A stretch of DNA of 64,000 nt. Origin: Macrophomina tecta (lineage: Eukaryota; Ascomycota; Dothideomycetes; Botryosphaeriales; Botryosphaeriaceae). The position numbers and the translations under genes are program-made. The DNA lies in contig JAKSGN010000039.1 in the NCBI GenBank assembly GCA_024180945.1, forward strand, positions 62,001 to 126,000. Reading direction: 5' to 3'. Positions within the stretch are counted from its first letter, which is position 1. The number at the start of each line of letters is the position of its first letter. Below are positions 10,765-22,325 of this stretch, in pieces. The notes under the pieces are model-generated. The model did no database searches. It had not been told where the DNA came from and was given only the letters and a program-made list of their open reading frames with translations.

Positions 10765-12520
10765 AGTATGTTGATCAAGGATTACGAGAGAGTAAGGGTA
10801 TTCTTGCAATGGTGATGGAGAGGTCGGGCGAAGTCCAGCAGCATTTCGGATTTCCCTTTTTCTTCCAACAGCATCAGCGGGGTTCTTCGGTTCCAAAACT
10901 ACAGTACCCTCTACAATCATATTATTGGCGTGCGAGGTGTTGGCTTCTTTTTCTTCGTCTTCTTCCTCCTCCTCCTCTCAGGGGTCAACATGGTTTGCGT
11001 GGGCTTCATATCTCCTCTTTCATAGGTCCTGGGATTTGTTGTTTCGTTTCCTCATGGTTTGATTTCCATTCCTGCGTGTTGACTTGCTCGTTGCTGGAAT
11101 AACAGACAAAAAAAAAAAAAAAAAAAAGAAAGAAAGGGAAAGTACGTACAGAGAGCCGTGGTTGAAAGTTTCTTTATGTTGTACAAAAAAAAAAAAAAAA
11201 ACAAGTGGATGCGATTGATGTTTACGTTTATGGGTTCAGTGTCACTTGCTTCCTTTAGAAGAGAGGCTCATTCCTGGATAGGTTCGGTTGGTGTAGCTGT
11301 GTATGTTCTCTCCCAAAGATGTCAAGTACTATCCTCGATTTCATTGCATCTGTCATCCGGATTAGTTTCTCCACACAAAACTATGTTGTTTTCTTGTTCC
11401 CGATAGTGGCCAAGGATGAAGTGTAAAGAGGTTTTCCTCAGTGCAAGTTGGGAACGCTACCCCGGACTTTGTGTGGTCTGGCCACAGCTATGACGTAGTT
11501 GCACGTTCGAGCCTGGGCCTGACATGGCGCACTGCTGGACCGGTCGAGCGCCCCGTCCAGGTGGTCCCCTATCTTAAATAATGGAGGTGAAACCTAGCGA
11601 TTTATTGTTTCGATGGCCGCAGACAAGTGTGGCGCTCTCGCTCCATTATTGGCCGCTGCAAGGTCTCATGCCTTGACTCGTGCACGCGCTAGACCCGCCC
11701 AATAGTGTGCCAACCATACCACCCCTTTCCTGGCATGCTCTTTGCCTTCCCGTATTCCGCCTTAGCCTCCATCATAATGCCCCGCCATAACAGATGGACC
11801 ATATGTTGTGAGCCGAAGACATGACACTGCAATGAGCGGCAAAACACCTTTTCCCTCAGCGTCCAATGCCCAGACGCGACGCCACGAATGAGTAAGTTGC
11901 GTGACAAGGGACACGGAAATAAGTACTGTTTTTGTGTCCATTAGGGAAAAAGCCACGGCCGCGGGGAACAGAAGCCTATCGGCTCGGCCGATTTCGGTAT
12001 AATCACTCCTTTAATCTCAAGTGGCAAGACGGCTCCAAGCAGCATCTTGCTGCTATAACAAGCTAACTCAATCTAACATGACCCGCCATCTCCACCGGTG
12101 ACCTGCCACTTGCAGCTCTCAAATCGCTGAAACCCTGCGACAGTTTTGCGAGCGAAGCCTGACTTTATCCCGGAAACCTTGAACTTGCTTCCGAATTGAC
12201 TGATGATCATCGCCCAAACTCTTGGATGCCTCTCCCGTATACCCTGAGTGCTAAGAAATGAGGACAGCGATATGAGCATAAATTGGACCTGCGGCGCACA
12301 AGCTCGTGCTCTGAAAGTCCGGCAACTATATTAGCTCCGTACCGTCGCCGAAGCGTGTTCTGCCACTCCCGTCCTATCTCAATCCGCCCGGATCGGACCC
12401 AGTGTTTTCAGATCGGCAGTCGACATCAAGATCGTCGTCGTCCCCCTCTTCGCTTCCCCGCTCTGCGGATTGCGCGTTCCATGTTTCACTGCCTTCACCG
12501 CCGGGGCTTTCGTCCACATC
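10765..12520. other. gene-poor stretch with two A-tracts
   Basis: About 1.75 kb without a supportable gene. It holds an A20 run at 11108-11127 and an A17 run at 11185-11201, close downstream of PRP24. No terminal inverted repeats, tRNA cloverleaf or transposase-like frame seen. The right end should carry the P450 promoter. Confidence 0.4.
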
Positions 12521-14860
12521 ATGAACCTCTCCAACTCTTCTTTCCACAGCGTCCAAATTGCCCGCGAGAGTATCGAGCTGCCGGGCTCTGTGTTGAATAA
12601 TCTCACTGTGCTACTCCTGACTTCAACCGTCGCACTTATCTCCTTGTACTTCCTCAGGGCAGACCCGCTTGCTCACATTCCCATTCTCGCGGCCGAGAGG
12701 GGCGATGAGAAAGAGAGGCGAGCCCTCTTCCTGAAGGATGCAAAGAGTCTGTATTTGGAAGGTCGGAAGAAGGTACATCCATATCTTGCCCTTCCTAGAA
12801 GATATTATGCTGAAAACGCGTAGTTTGGCGACGGTGTCTATCAGATTACGACCTCAAGGCGTGAGCGGACCACAGGATAGTATGAACATAGGTCTTTCGC
12901 TTACTTTTGCTCAAGACTCCAAAACTATCGTAGTTCCGACCAAGTTTCTCGAGGAGCTGAGGAAGTTGCCAGACGACACGCTATGCAATCAGTGTGCTGC
13001 GGACGAGGTGAGCGAAATGCTGATGCGGCTGGCCACCACACCATCCAAAACTGATATATCCCGCTACACACAGACACTTGAGAGCAAATACACCAGACTA
13101 AACACTCACGAGCCCGTCCACAGCCATGTCCTGAAGACCAGCCTCACTCCCAGCCTCCGTGAGTCTCCGCAACACTCACTTGATGACACCTCAAACCTTG
13201 CGTGTCGCTCGACACAGAAGCCCCCGGCTTACGACCACCAGGCCGCATGAACCCCCGCATCTCCGCCGAAATCGACCACGCCGTCCACGCGAACCTCCCC
13301 TCCCAGCCGGCCTGGACGTCCGTCAACATCCACCACGCCCTTCTCCGCATCGTCCGTGACCAAACACACCCCCCTCCCCCCCTTCTCTCTCTCTCCTCGC
13401 CACGGCCCGCTTTCTGACGTGGAGAAATTGTCGTAATGATGCTGACCGCCCGCCATCCAGGTCGCCTCCGCCACCGGCTGCATCGGCATCGGCGCCCCCC
13501 TCTGCCGCGACGACCAGTACCTCGCCGTCACCGCCAACTACGCCGGGCACGTCATGGCCGCCGGCACGGCCGCGAGCTGCGTGCCGCTGTGGCTGCGCCC
13601 CGTCCTCGCCCCGCGCTTGCCCGAAGTGAAGAAGCTGGACGCGCTGCTCGCGGAGGCGGAGGCCTTCATGCGGCCGGTCATCGAGGAGAGGAAGAGGGGG
13701 ATGGCAGAAGGGAAGCCGGTCGAAGGGGACCTGCTGCAGTGGATGCTGGAGACCGACCGGGCGAGGTTCGGGTTGGAAGAGGATCGGAAGGTGGTTACGG
13801 CGTACTTGGGGTTCGTGTTCGCGGCCATTCATTCGACGACCGTGGTGGCGACGAATATGTGGGTGGTTCTTTTTCTTTTTTTTTTTTCCTCTCGGAGCTT
13901 CTGCAGATTGGCAGGGGCTGTCGTGGCGGTCTTTTTTTTTTCTTTTTTTTGCTAATGGCAATGTGGTTGGCAGATTGTACAGTTTGGCGGCGATGCGGGA
14001 TTTTATCCCGGAGCTCCGTGAGGAAATTCGTCGAGCGGTTGACAGCCATGGTGGCGTGTTAAGTTTTAAGGCGCTCCAGAAGATGATGAAGTTGGACTCT
14101 GTCATGAAGGAGAGCATGCGTTTATACCCTCTGCAGCATGGTCCGTTCTTTTCCCCTTCCGGTATCTTTTTTTTTTTTTTTTTCTACATAGGGGTCTGGT
14201 CCTTCCATCATCTTCCCAGTAAATCAGCAGGATCGTCCGTTCACATTCTGCCAAGAGAAATGGAAAGGATATTGAAAGACGGGAGAAGAGGGGGAACTAT
14301 TAACGGACATACCGCTGACATCTCGCGGCGAAACAGCAAACTTCCAGCGCAAAGTCCTTCGCCCCTTCACTCTTTCCACCGGCGTCCGCATCCCCGGCAA
14401 CACCGTCCTCGAATTCCCGACTGTAACTACCTCTCTTGACCCCTCCGTCTTCCCCGACCCGCATACCTTCGACCCTCTCCGCTTCTACCGCATCCGTACC
14501 GCTCCCGGCGCCGACCATAGCTCGAACCAGTTCGTGACCGTGAGCGCGGATGCCACGTGGTGGGGGTGGGGATCGCATGCCTGCCCCGGCAGGTTCTTTG
14601 CTGCGAATGAGATCAAGATGGTGGTTGCGCAGATAGTGCTGGAGTGGGACGTCAAGATGCCGGGGGTGGGCGAGGGTGAGGCGCTGGGAAGTAGGGAGTT
14701 GGGAGGGCCGTGGGGCGAAGCTGGAAGATGGAGGAATTGGGAGGTGGGCAACTTTGTGAGTATCCAAAAGTCTTTGAGAAGTGCGATAGTGCTGATTTGT
14801 GGGCAGTGTTTTCCGGATCCTACAAAAGAGCTGCTGTTTCAGAGGATTATGAAAGATTAA
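12521..14860 (+). CDS. cytochrome P450 monooxygenase, nine exons
   Basis: Model: join(12521..12772, 12824..12860, 12916..13007, 13074..13158, 13242..13351, 13461..13858, 13974..14140, 14337..14755, 14807..14860), 537 aa. A membrane-anchored haem-thiolate oxygenase: hydrophobic anchor near residues 30-45, K-helix ESMR, an aromatic segment DPLRFYR, and the haem loop [14 protein letters not shown] with Cys463. The I-helix reads [13 protein letters not shown], so the usual acid/Thr pair is atypical. Segments such as [30 protein letters not shown] and [11 protein letters not shown] match fungal P450s of the type found in secondary metabolism (ent-kaurene oxidase-like group). Every exon junction restores the frame, so the gene looks intact. 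Two introns use GTCCGT donors and two contain long T-tracts. Substrate unknown; no biosynthetic core gene is next to it. Confidence 0.87.
13859..13973 (+). other. P450 intron with T-tracts
   Basis: 115-bp intron of the P450 gene with a GTGGGT donor, T-runs at about 13876-13887, 13932-13941 and 13943-13950, branch site GCTAATG and acceptor TTGGCAG. Together with the T-rich 196-bp intron at 14141-14336 it is longer than the other introns of this gene. Confidence 0.75.
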
Positions 14861-15300
14861 GCGGGTATTGCGTCAGGCATGAGGATGAAAACTTCCGCAC
14901 ATTGAAACACCAGCTCCTCGAGCATATTACCTTTTACGATACTATCGAAATCTACATGGGGAGTGAAAGCGTTTAGACATGAAATAGCTAGAGAAAGTTA
15001 GACTTTCTACTTTCGGATGGATGCTGCTACTCTCCCCGGGAAGGATTAGGTTATGATACCTGGAGTATTGCTCGCTGAACTATGGACGTAGTGCCCTGAC
15101 CTCTGCATCTGCGTGGCAAGGGTTGAATTTCCCCCCCCCCTTTTTTTTTTTTTTTTGTCGATTGCTCGTAGCTTTGGCAGTCGGAAGTTGGCGTCGTTTC
15201 TCGCAATAGATGGTGATATTTCTCTTCTAGAACTTTTTCTGGTGCTGCATTGAAATCGGAGAACGCTTACATACTGCCCGTCCTTGAGACTCTGTAAGAG
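14861..15300. other. P450 downstream region with C10T16 tract
   Basis: No gene seen. A homopolymer block of ten C followed by sixteen T lies at 15131-15156. Confidence 0.5.
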
Positions 15301-15304
15301 ATAG

Positions 15305-16806
15305 CTAGCAGATCAGCCACTCACCCAATGGCACAGCACTCTGTGAACGAGCTGCGTTCATCCAGAGGGACAGTTCGTCCAGAAGTTTGGGATTTGCCTG
15401 TAGTATTTGATAGTTATGTTGCTTCACCACGTCAGTGATCGGGAAAGTTCGAGATGGATCTTTGCTTCTGTGGAGAGCCCATATCACTGGCAGTCCTTTT
15501 TTCCCCATCTTCTCCCCGCTCACTCTCCCCCAAAGCGTCGGTGGAGTCGGCTACAAGATTCCTCGTTGAGCCACACAGCTGAAAGGATGCTTTGTTACCG
15601 AGACGCTCGACTGGTGGAAGAGTTCCGATCATATATTTGGTAATGGACTCAAAGGCACATCCGGCAGGCACTATCCTTCGCCAGCGATTTCGCGTGTCCA
15701 CGTAGTATTTCGTGCTCAGCTGAGAGGCTTTCGAGGCGGAGTCGGAAACGAAGGGTAAGATCTGGGAGAACAGAATTTCGCACCCGCGTCCGTTCGAGGC
15801 CAGCGCTTTAGCGTAGTTAAAACTTGGATGCGAGAGGATATCCGAGCACTGATTCGGATCACTGTGAAGAATCAAACTTTGCTGGACAATAGAAAGCGTG
15901 AAAGTTAGTTGGTTGATGCGATATGCGTGCTCAGTGATTTTCTGGGCCAGATCCTTAAAGCGGAGGTCTTATGGCCGCGTAATGGACGAGATGATATGGC
16001 GTTGTCGAAGAAGCCTCGCGCCATAGCTCTTGACTCGCCAGAGGCTGACCGAGGAAGAAACCCCTCTGAAACCCTGGTGGCTTGGTAACTATCAAGCAAA
16101 AAGAACTTCTTCAACTGGCCATTAAACACGGAGACTGACTGGCCCCTCAAGACCTGCAAGCTCACTGGAACGCAATGGAGAGTGCCGGATGCTCAGTTGC
16201 TAGAATTCACTCAGAGGACATTCAAATCACTCCAGGGTTCCAGTAAATCAAAAGCGCCTGGCTACCAGTACATATACATGACCACTTGCGGGTCTGAATC
16301 GTCGGAGACTTACTCTCTGGACCAGCCCATTTATCCACCTCAGCATACGGGTGGCGATCATGTCGCAGCCGAAAAATCGCTGATTGGAGGCTGCGTTTTG
16401 AGCGCCATAATAAGCTGTCCTTCGTGACCATTAAGGGATAGTGATACTGCAAAGGTAGGTCGTCGAAAGAAAGTGACGAGCCCCGGCCGTTATCGCAATC
16501 GTGCTTGATCGTTTCAAACGATGGTGCTAAGGCAATGAAGGCGGTGTCCATTCCAAGTGGAACCAAGCACTCGTCCGTACCGGCTTTTTTCGTTCGCAAA
16601 ACAACGCAAGGATCATATTAATGGTTAGGAATTTGACAATTTGAATTTTGAATTAGTAACCCTTCATTTATTCTCAATACCAACCTCTTCGAGGACACCT
16701 TGAAAAGCTCACGATGATCAACCTTATTGGACGAAAGATTTGATATGCTGTCGCAACGGCGCGGCAACTTGCTCAGCATAAGGCACTCCGGTGGATTTCG
16801 AGGCAC
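15305..16806 (-). pseudogene. unassigned coding-like stretch, possibly a decayed HET-like gene
   Basis: Minus-strand open segments follow one another at 16806-16618, 16599-16222, 16165-15905, 15875-15432 and 15523-15305. They could be exons of one gene, but I could not build an unbroken model. The piece YPLMVTKDSLLWRSKRSL followed by QSAIFRLRHDRHPYAEVDKW vaguely resembles the heterokaryon-incompatibility (HET) block where a conserved VTxNL is followed by LRHxxxPRxLWxDAxCINQ, but the diagnostic WxDAxCINQ is not intact. A plausible GTAAGT donor follows this block at about 16308. The other pieces match nothing I recognise. It may be a diverged gene, a relic, or chance. Confidence 0.25.
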
Positions 16807-16809
16807 TAA

Positions 16810-17601
16810 GACACGCCATCAAAGTTTCTACCAAGTTCGATAATTAACTCAGGTGCATCAATGAGAGTCTCGACGATTAGACTTTGGCTCGAGATGACAG
16901 GCTATGCTGATGCCGCACGTTGATGCCGGACCTTTCGGTTTTCAAATCAAGGGCAGGCTGATACGAATCCGACCCAGAATTGATTGTAGGTACCGTGAGC
17001 AGTTCATGGTTAGCATCTGAGATTCTCATCCGTGATCCCGCAGTGCCTTCATACTCTGTCCCTGTGTCAGCCACGCTGCGACGCAAGAAGACTGAGTTAG
17101 TTGTGGACTATGCAGGCCCATTAGATAGGGGGAACGGTAGGAATGGTTCTCCATGCCAGAATAGTTCCAAGATCGCCATCTTTCTATTAGCTGTAATGCA
17201 GAACCATGTCCTCTGGGGTAGTAAGTTGAAGTTGCGGGAAGGAAGGCACGGATATGTTGCGGCAGAATTGCTGAGCAATAAAAGTAAATATTCATTCGGA
17301 GGGGCTCGCTTGATTGCGACGGGGAGGACGAGCAGGGTGGAAAGGCTGGGCCGCGTCGAATGACTGATGGAGATGTGTGGTCGGAAAGGCGGAAGAGAAG
17401 CGGAGGAAGCGCACGCGAGTCATGTGCGGGACGAGAAGATACATGCGAGAGTCATTGGTGCATTCGAGGGTCCGGCGACATCATCGCTGCTCCAGCACCC
17501 GCGACACGTCCAACTCGAGCCCATACCCGACCTGCCCGCACACGCCGCCTCTGTTGCCTGTCTAGACGGATGGGGCGCTTCCGATAGCATATCTGCCCGC
17601 C
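16810..17601. other. APM3 upstream intergenic region
   Basis: No gene supported. Short frames on both strands lack recognisable motifs. It should contain the APM3 promoter at its right end. Confidence 0.35.
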
Positions 17602-19439
17602 ATGAGTCAAGTCGAGGCTCTGTACATCTTCGATGAGCACAAGTACCTGCCCAGAGCCCCACCAATCTTCAAAGCCACCGCGCTCACAGCTCTCGCTCAC
17701 AGCAATCTGATCCTCGAGCACGTCTACTGTGCTCGCCCTCCCTCCGCCCACGTCCTGCTCCCGCTCTACCTCGCCCACCCTGCTCCGCGCCCTTCGCTCG
17801 TCTACCTGCCCTCGACGAACCCGTCCACCCTCGTCCACTCCATCATCCAGGACCGCCTGCTCTTCCTCGCCCCCTCTAGCGTAGACACCGAACCTCTCCT
17901 CGTCCTAGAATTCCTACACAGAGTCGCAGATGCAATAGAAGACTTCCTTGGCTCGCCGCTGCTGACCACCAAAATCGAGGCAAACTACGATGTCGTCGCC
18001 CAGCTGCTGGGCGAGATGTGCGATGCCGGCATAGTCGCAAACACCGAAGGCAACGCCCTGCGCGACGTCGTAGAGGCCCCCAGCGCCATCAAGAACCTGC
18101 TCGGCAACATGGGTCTCCCCTCGTACGTACACCTTCCCCATCATCTGCGCCGACTTCGCTAACCCACTCCCCCAGCTCATCGCCCGCCCTCAACCCCTCT
18201 ACCTCCTTCGGCCGGCCCTCCCTCAAGCCCACTCTAACCCCCCCGGGCACCTCCCCGGCAACCTCGCCCGTCCCCTGGCGCCGCGCCAACGTCCGCCACA
18301 CCTCCAACGAGCTCTACGTCGACCTGGTTGAGACGCTCTCCGTCACGCTCTCGCCCTCCGGGCGCCCCATCTCCGCCTTCGCCAACGGCAGCATTGCCTT
18401 CACGGCCAAGGTCAGCGGCGTGCCCGACCTGGTCCTGCGGCTCGACGCGCCCGGCGGCGTCGGCAATGTCGTGCAGCTGCCCGTCTTCCACCCGTGCGTG
18501 CGGCTGGCGCGCTGGCGCGAGCGCCCCGGCGAGCTGTCGTTCGTGCCGCCCGACGGCCGCTTCGTGCTGGCCGGCTACGAGGTCGACCTGCTGGGCCCCG
18601 ACTACCTGCTCTCCGCCAGCAACCTCCGGCCCGGCCACGCCGCGAACCTCAACATACCCGCGAACGTCGAGGTCAAGACGGGCCTCGGTGCCGCCGGCTC
18701 GGACTTCGAGGTGCGGCTGTCGCTGTCCGCGCGCTTCAGGTCGTCGGCCACGGCTGGCGGCGGCGGCGCCAGTGGTGGAGCGGGCAGGCCCGGCGGCGGA
18801 CTGGGTGGCAGGACGGGCTCCGGGTTTGGCGGCCTGGCCCATGGCGGCACGTCGGCGGCGCCGCAGCTGTCGGACGTGGTGGTGCGCGTGCCGCTGCCCG
18901 CCGGCGTCCGCACCCTCGCTGACATGCGGCCCAGTCGCGGCGACGCGCAGTACGCGCCTGGGGATGCGGCACTCGAGTGGCGCATCGGCACGAAGGATGT
19001 CGCGAGCCTGCTCGCGCTGGGCATGGGCGCCGTGGCGACGCTGAGGTGCTCGGTCGTCGGTGCGGTGGATGATGAGGATGACGAGGATGGCGAGGGGGGT
19101 CTGGTGCTCGGCACGGGCAAGTACGATTATGATGAGTTGGACGCGTCGTCAGGGTATCAGTCCAGCACGTTAGTGGACAAGTCGGCGAACGGGAGTGGTA
19201 ATGGTGGTAGCGCGGAAGCCGACGCGCGGGCGGAGAAGAGGCGCAGGGCGAACAGGTTGCTCATGCCGAGCAGCGCGGCGCTGAGCTTCCAGGTTAAGGG
19301 GTGGCTGGCGAGTGGCGTCAAGGTCGAGAGCTTGAATCTCGATCAGAGGAAGTCGAGGGGATTGGGGGCGGGGGTGACGCCGTATAAGGGGGTCAAGTAT
19401 CTGACCGTCTGTAGGGACGGCGTGGAGGTGAGATGTTGA
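17602..19439 (+). CDS. APM3: AP-3 adaptor complex subunit mu
   Basis: Model: join(17602..17642, 17703..18122, 18176..19439), 574 aa. The mu chain of AP-3 recognises tyrosine-based cargo signals in Golgi/endosome-to-vacuole transport. The N-terminal longin-like part reads ALYIFDEHN joined to NLILEHVY. The mu-homology domain starts near residue 230 (VPWRRANVRHTSNELYVDLV) and runs to the end (KGVKYLTVCRDGVEVRC). The first intron (GTACCT...CTCACAG) is 60 bp with no in-frame stop, so a naive reading keeps 20 extra residues that interrupt the conserved IFDEHNN-LILEHVY segment. The second intron is 53 bp with branch site GCTAAC. A Gly/Ala-rich insert near residue 400 (GGGGASGGAGRPGGGLGGR) is low-complexity. 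Confidence 0.9.
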
Positions 19440-20029
19440 GCAGGAGCAATGAGGTGGGAAAGAGATGACGGGCATAAAAGAATAGTAGCATTGCGGAACT
19501 GCATGGTGCATGGGCGGCGTAGCACATCGTGGCTCTGGTTCAGACCTGAATCGGGCATAGCCAGATTTGATATTTCAGGAATCACTGTGTGATTTGGAAG
19601 AATATGAGCCAAGAAGACTGCCTGAATGTAACCTTGATGTCCAGTCGTGGCAGAGAAACGGCTGTGGGGTGGTGGGAACTTTCAATTGATGATCACTTTC
19701 GGCTGAAGGGATGCTGAATGAGCGGAAGCCGAAACGGTAGGATCACCAGCGTCAAGCGGAACAATCTGGTAGGTAATAATCCACGCCTTGATATTGACAG
19801 CGGCATTGACTCTCCAGCAGTGCAAAAGACACAATACGATACATGTCTATAACCTCATCCGGGGAAGGCTGACGCGATCGGGAATCTCCATCGTGTTGAT
19901 TGGTCCATTATTCTACAGCTTCCGACCGGGGCCACCTCAGATGGACTTTCACCAATTCCTTGCTGCCATCTTCTCTTCCATAGCTTCCTCAGGGACGATC
20001 TCGCTCCGGGAAAAATCGACAACGGCCGT
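19440..20029. other. APM3/COX9 convergent intergenic region
   Basis: 590 bp between two convergent stop codons; 3' untranslated regions expected. No gene or repeat seen. Confidence 0.45.
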
Positions 20030-20490
20030 CTATTGCTGGCCAAGGGCCTTGGCACGCTCGTCCTCGAGGCGGGTGTAGAAGGCGTCGCGGTGACGGACGG
20101 CCGGGACGTGGTAGCCGTACCACCAGGCGTAACCGGTGGCGGTGCCGAGGCCTGGCGGGAGAAAAGCTGGTGTTAGCGATGTCTGGATGAACTTGCGCGA
20201 TGTTGCGGGTTCGCGGGGGTGTTGGGCGTTTTCTTCTCCAATTCGCTCGTGCGTCTGCGAGGGCGGTCCGCGGGCTTTCGGAAGACGATTATCGCGCGCA
20301 GACATTCCGCGGAAGATGGCAAAGGCTCGTGAGCAGGGATTCTGGAGCAGCAGTTCTACGCACCGAGGGCGACGGAGAGGTCGAGGACGAGGCCTCTGCG
20401 GAGCATCTATGTTGCGGTGCGGGTCAGCAATTGCCGGGGCATTGGCGGCGGGACGGGGGCCTGTCGTACTCCAGTGATGGGCTTGACCAT
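20030..20490 (-). CDS. COX9: cytochrome c oxidase subunit VIIa (Cox9 type)
   Basis: Model: complement(join(20030..20151, 20364..20406, 20470..20490)), 61 aa. A small single-pass subunit of respiratory complex IV in the mitochondrial inner membrane. The spliced start MVKPITGMLRRGLVLDLSVA is the fungal family signature, followed by LGTATGYAWWYGYHVP (membrane segment) and a charged tail ending in KALGQQ. Exon 1 codes for only seven residues. Introns are 60 bp (GTACGA...CATAG) and 212 bp (GTGCGT...CGCCAG); all phases agree. The protein is too short and split to be seen as a single frame. It diverges from TAF8. Confidence 0.92.
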
Positions 20491-20841
20491 TTTGGCGGCG
20501 GGGAGTGGAGAGTGCGGAGGGCGGGCGTTGTCTGTTCTGCGGGCAGCGATATGGGTGGTGTGACGCGGGATGCGGTGATGCTCTGGGCGCAGGTCGCAGC
20601 TTCCTCCCCCCGGCGAGACGTAATCCCGGCGCCGGCAGCGGCCGCCAGAAAGGCGATGGAAGCGGGAGGCTTGGAGTGGCCCAAGCTGCGAGCGAGTGCG
20701 CGCCGCTCCGCCTACGCACAGCTGCCGCCTCACGGTACCACCGTCCTCTCCACCATGCGCGTTACGTAGTCGCCCAACACGCTCTCTCGCCCACATCATC
20801 TGCCACTGCATTCCGCTCAATCGCTCCGCCCTCGCTGCGCA
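20491..20841. promoter_or_regulatory. divergent promoter COX9 / TAF8
   Basis: 351 bp between two divergent start codons. Open frames crossing it have no recognisable content. Promoter role inferred from position. Confidence 0.4.
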
Positions 20842-21901
20842 ATGATGCCCGGACTGCGCTTCCCCGACGCCTCCATGCAGAATCACGCCGGCACCAAGCG
20901 ACAGCTTCCCGACGACCAGCCTACCTCACTCCAACACACGCCCTCCAAGCGCCGTCGCATCGTGCGCCATGGCATACGGCACAAGCAGCCCTGGCGCGAG
21001 GACCCATCTGTCACGTCTCCGCAGGATGAGGCCTTTTTCCAGAGCCAGATACTACGCGCCATCTCAGTTTGCTTGACCTCCGTCGGCTTCGAGGGCGCAA
21101 AGCCCACCGCTCTGGAGGCGTTCCGGGCCCAGGTCGACGAATGTACGCGCACAACGTGCCACACGTTTGATGCGGCGCAAACAATCTCGTGCTAACACGT
21201 CCGTCGCCGCAGTCATGCTCCACTTTCTCTCCGACGTGCGCACCTCGATGGAGCACGCCCGCCGCACCGCTCCCACCCCGACAGACTTCGCCCGCGCCCT
21301 CGCGCACTCCGGCTACACCTCCTCCGACCTCGAGCCACAGCTCCAGCTCCCCATACCGCCAGAGATCGCGTTGCCGCCCGTCCCGGACGCCCCGCCCGCC
21401 GAGGAGCCGCCGCCGCAGCTCGAGCAGGTGCTGGGGCCCGAGTTGTCCGGGCTGGGCGAGAAGAACAGCCGGTCCTACATACCGCCGCATTTCCCTGCCT
21501 TTCCGAGCAAGCACACGTGGCAGAGCACGCCGGTCTTTAGTTCGCGCGAGACGGATCCGCGGAAGATTCGCGAGAGGGCGACACAGGAGGGTATATTGGC
21601 GGAACAGGCGCTGCGCAAACTGATGGCCGCGAAGGGGGCTGGCTCGTCGAGGAAACGCGGGGCGGCCGACAGGGATGGGGGAGGTGCTGGAAAAAGGAGG
21701 TCTACGCCGCAGAGTAAACAGGTGTGGGAGGAGGCGATGCGGGAAGTCATACGCGAGGACGAGATGAAGCGTGGGGATGTGTTCATGGGCGGGACGGATG
21801 AGCAGCAGGGCGACGCGAGCAACGATTTCGTGGTGGACACGGGGCTCCTGGTCAATTATGACAGAAAGTATTGGAGGAAGGGAGCCCAGTCAGCAGCATA
21901 G
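20842..21901 (+). CDS. TAF8: TFIID subunit Taf8
   Basis: Model: join(20842..21142, 21213..21901), 329 aa. Taf8 is a histone-fold subunit of general factor TFIID and pairs with Taf10. The bromodomain-associated histone fold spans the intron (FFQSQILRAISVCLTSVGFE before, MLHFLSDVRTSMEHARRT after; the split codon gives Phe). The TAF8 C-terminal motif follows: YIPPHFPAFPSKHTW, then TPVFSSRETDPRKIRERAT. The tail is basic and ends in YDRKYWRKGAQSAA. The intron is 70 bp (GTACGC...CGCAG) with branch site GCTAAC. The start at 20842 (ATGATG) is the first in frame; a Met twelve residues later is an alternative. Confidence 0.92.
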
Positions 21902-22089
21902 TCGTGGCGGGAATGGAGGCGATTTCTCAGGGCATCTGGCTGGAAGACGCGAAAAGTGGCACAGTTGGGCTATGGACAGCAAAGCATTTCTAGCGCGGCG
22001 TTTTAGTGTCGGTCTTCTCTGGGACAGGAACATGGCCGGGGGTACATATTTGATTATTTCTTTCTGAAAGCTGGGAAAAAGGCCGGCGG

Positions 22090-22116
22090 CAGCAGCAGCA
22101 GCAGCAGCAGCAGCAG
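22090..22116 (+). repeat. (CAG)9 microsatellite
   Basis: Nine uninterrupted CAG triplets between the convergent TAF8 and SOM1 genes. Not in a coding exon of either model. Confidence 0.95.
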
Positions 22117-22245
22117 CGTGAAGATACCACGATGACAAGAGGGACAGCAAAGAAGCATTGGGGCTCGGCTTGACCGGACGACAAAGGAACGCAGCAGGCT
22201 CGATTGCTGGAATCAATCTGTGCTTCTTTGTCTCCTGGTGCAACT

Positions 22246-22325
22246 TCGAACGTCGGTGAGAATAGGCAGCAATGTTCTGGGTCTTGCTGAGACAGCATCG
22301 AACGTCTGTAGAATAGGCAGCGATA
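22246..22325 (+). repeat. imperfect short tandem duplication
   Basis: The blocks TCGAACGTC and AATAGGCAGC occur twice, in the same order, about 52 bp apart, with small differences between copies. Non-coding location. Confidence 0.7.

Noticed and set aside
11108..11201. A-tracts as a retroposon poly-A tail
   Set aside because: No upstream reverse-transcriptase-like sequence or target-site duplication was found.
11480..11520. tRNA B-box-like GTTCGAGCC
   Set aside because: No matching A box, acceptor stem or anticodon arm can be folded around it.
12521..14860. P450 as a pseudogene because its frames are scattered
   Set aside because: Nine exons join with correct phases to a 537-aa protein with all core motifs.
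18234..18842. Minus-strand frames inside APM3
   Set aside because: GC-rich antisense shadows of the mu-homology domain.
20030..20719. Single 229-codon frame ending like COX9
   Set aside because: Only its last 40 codons are Cox9; the rest is intron and upstream DNA. The spliced 61-aa model explains the locus better.
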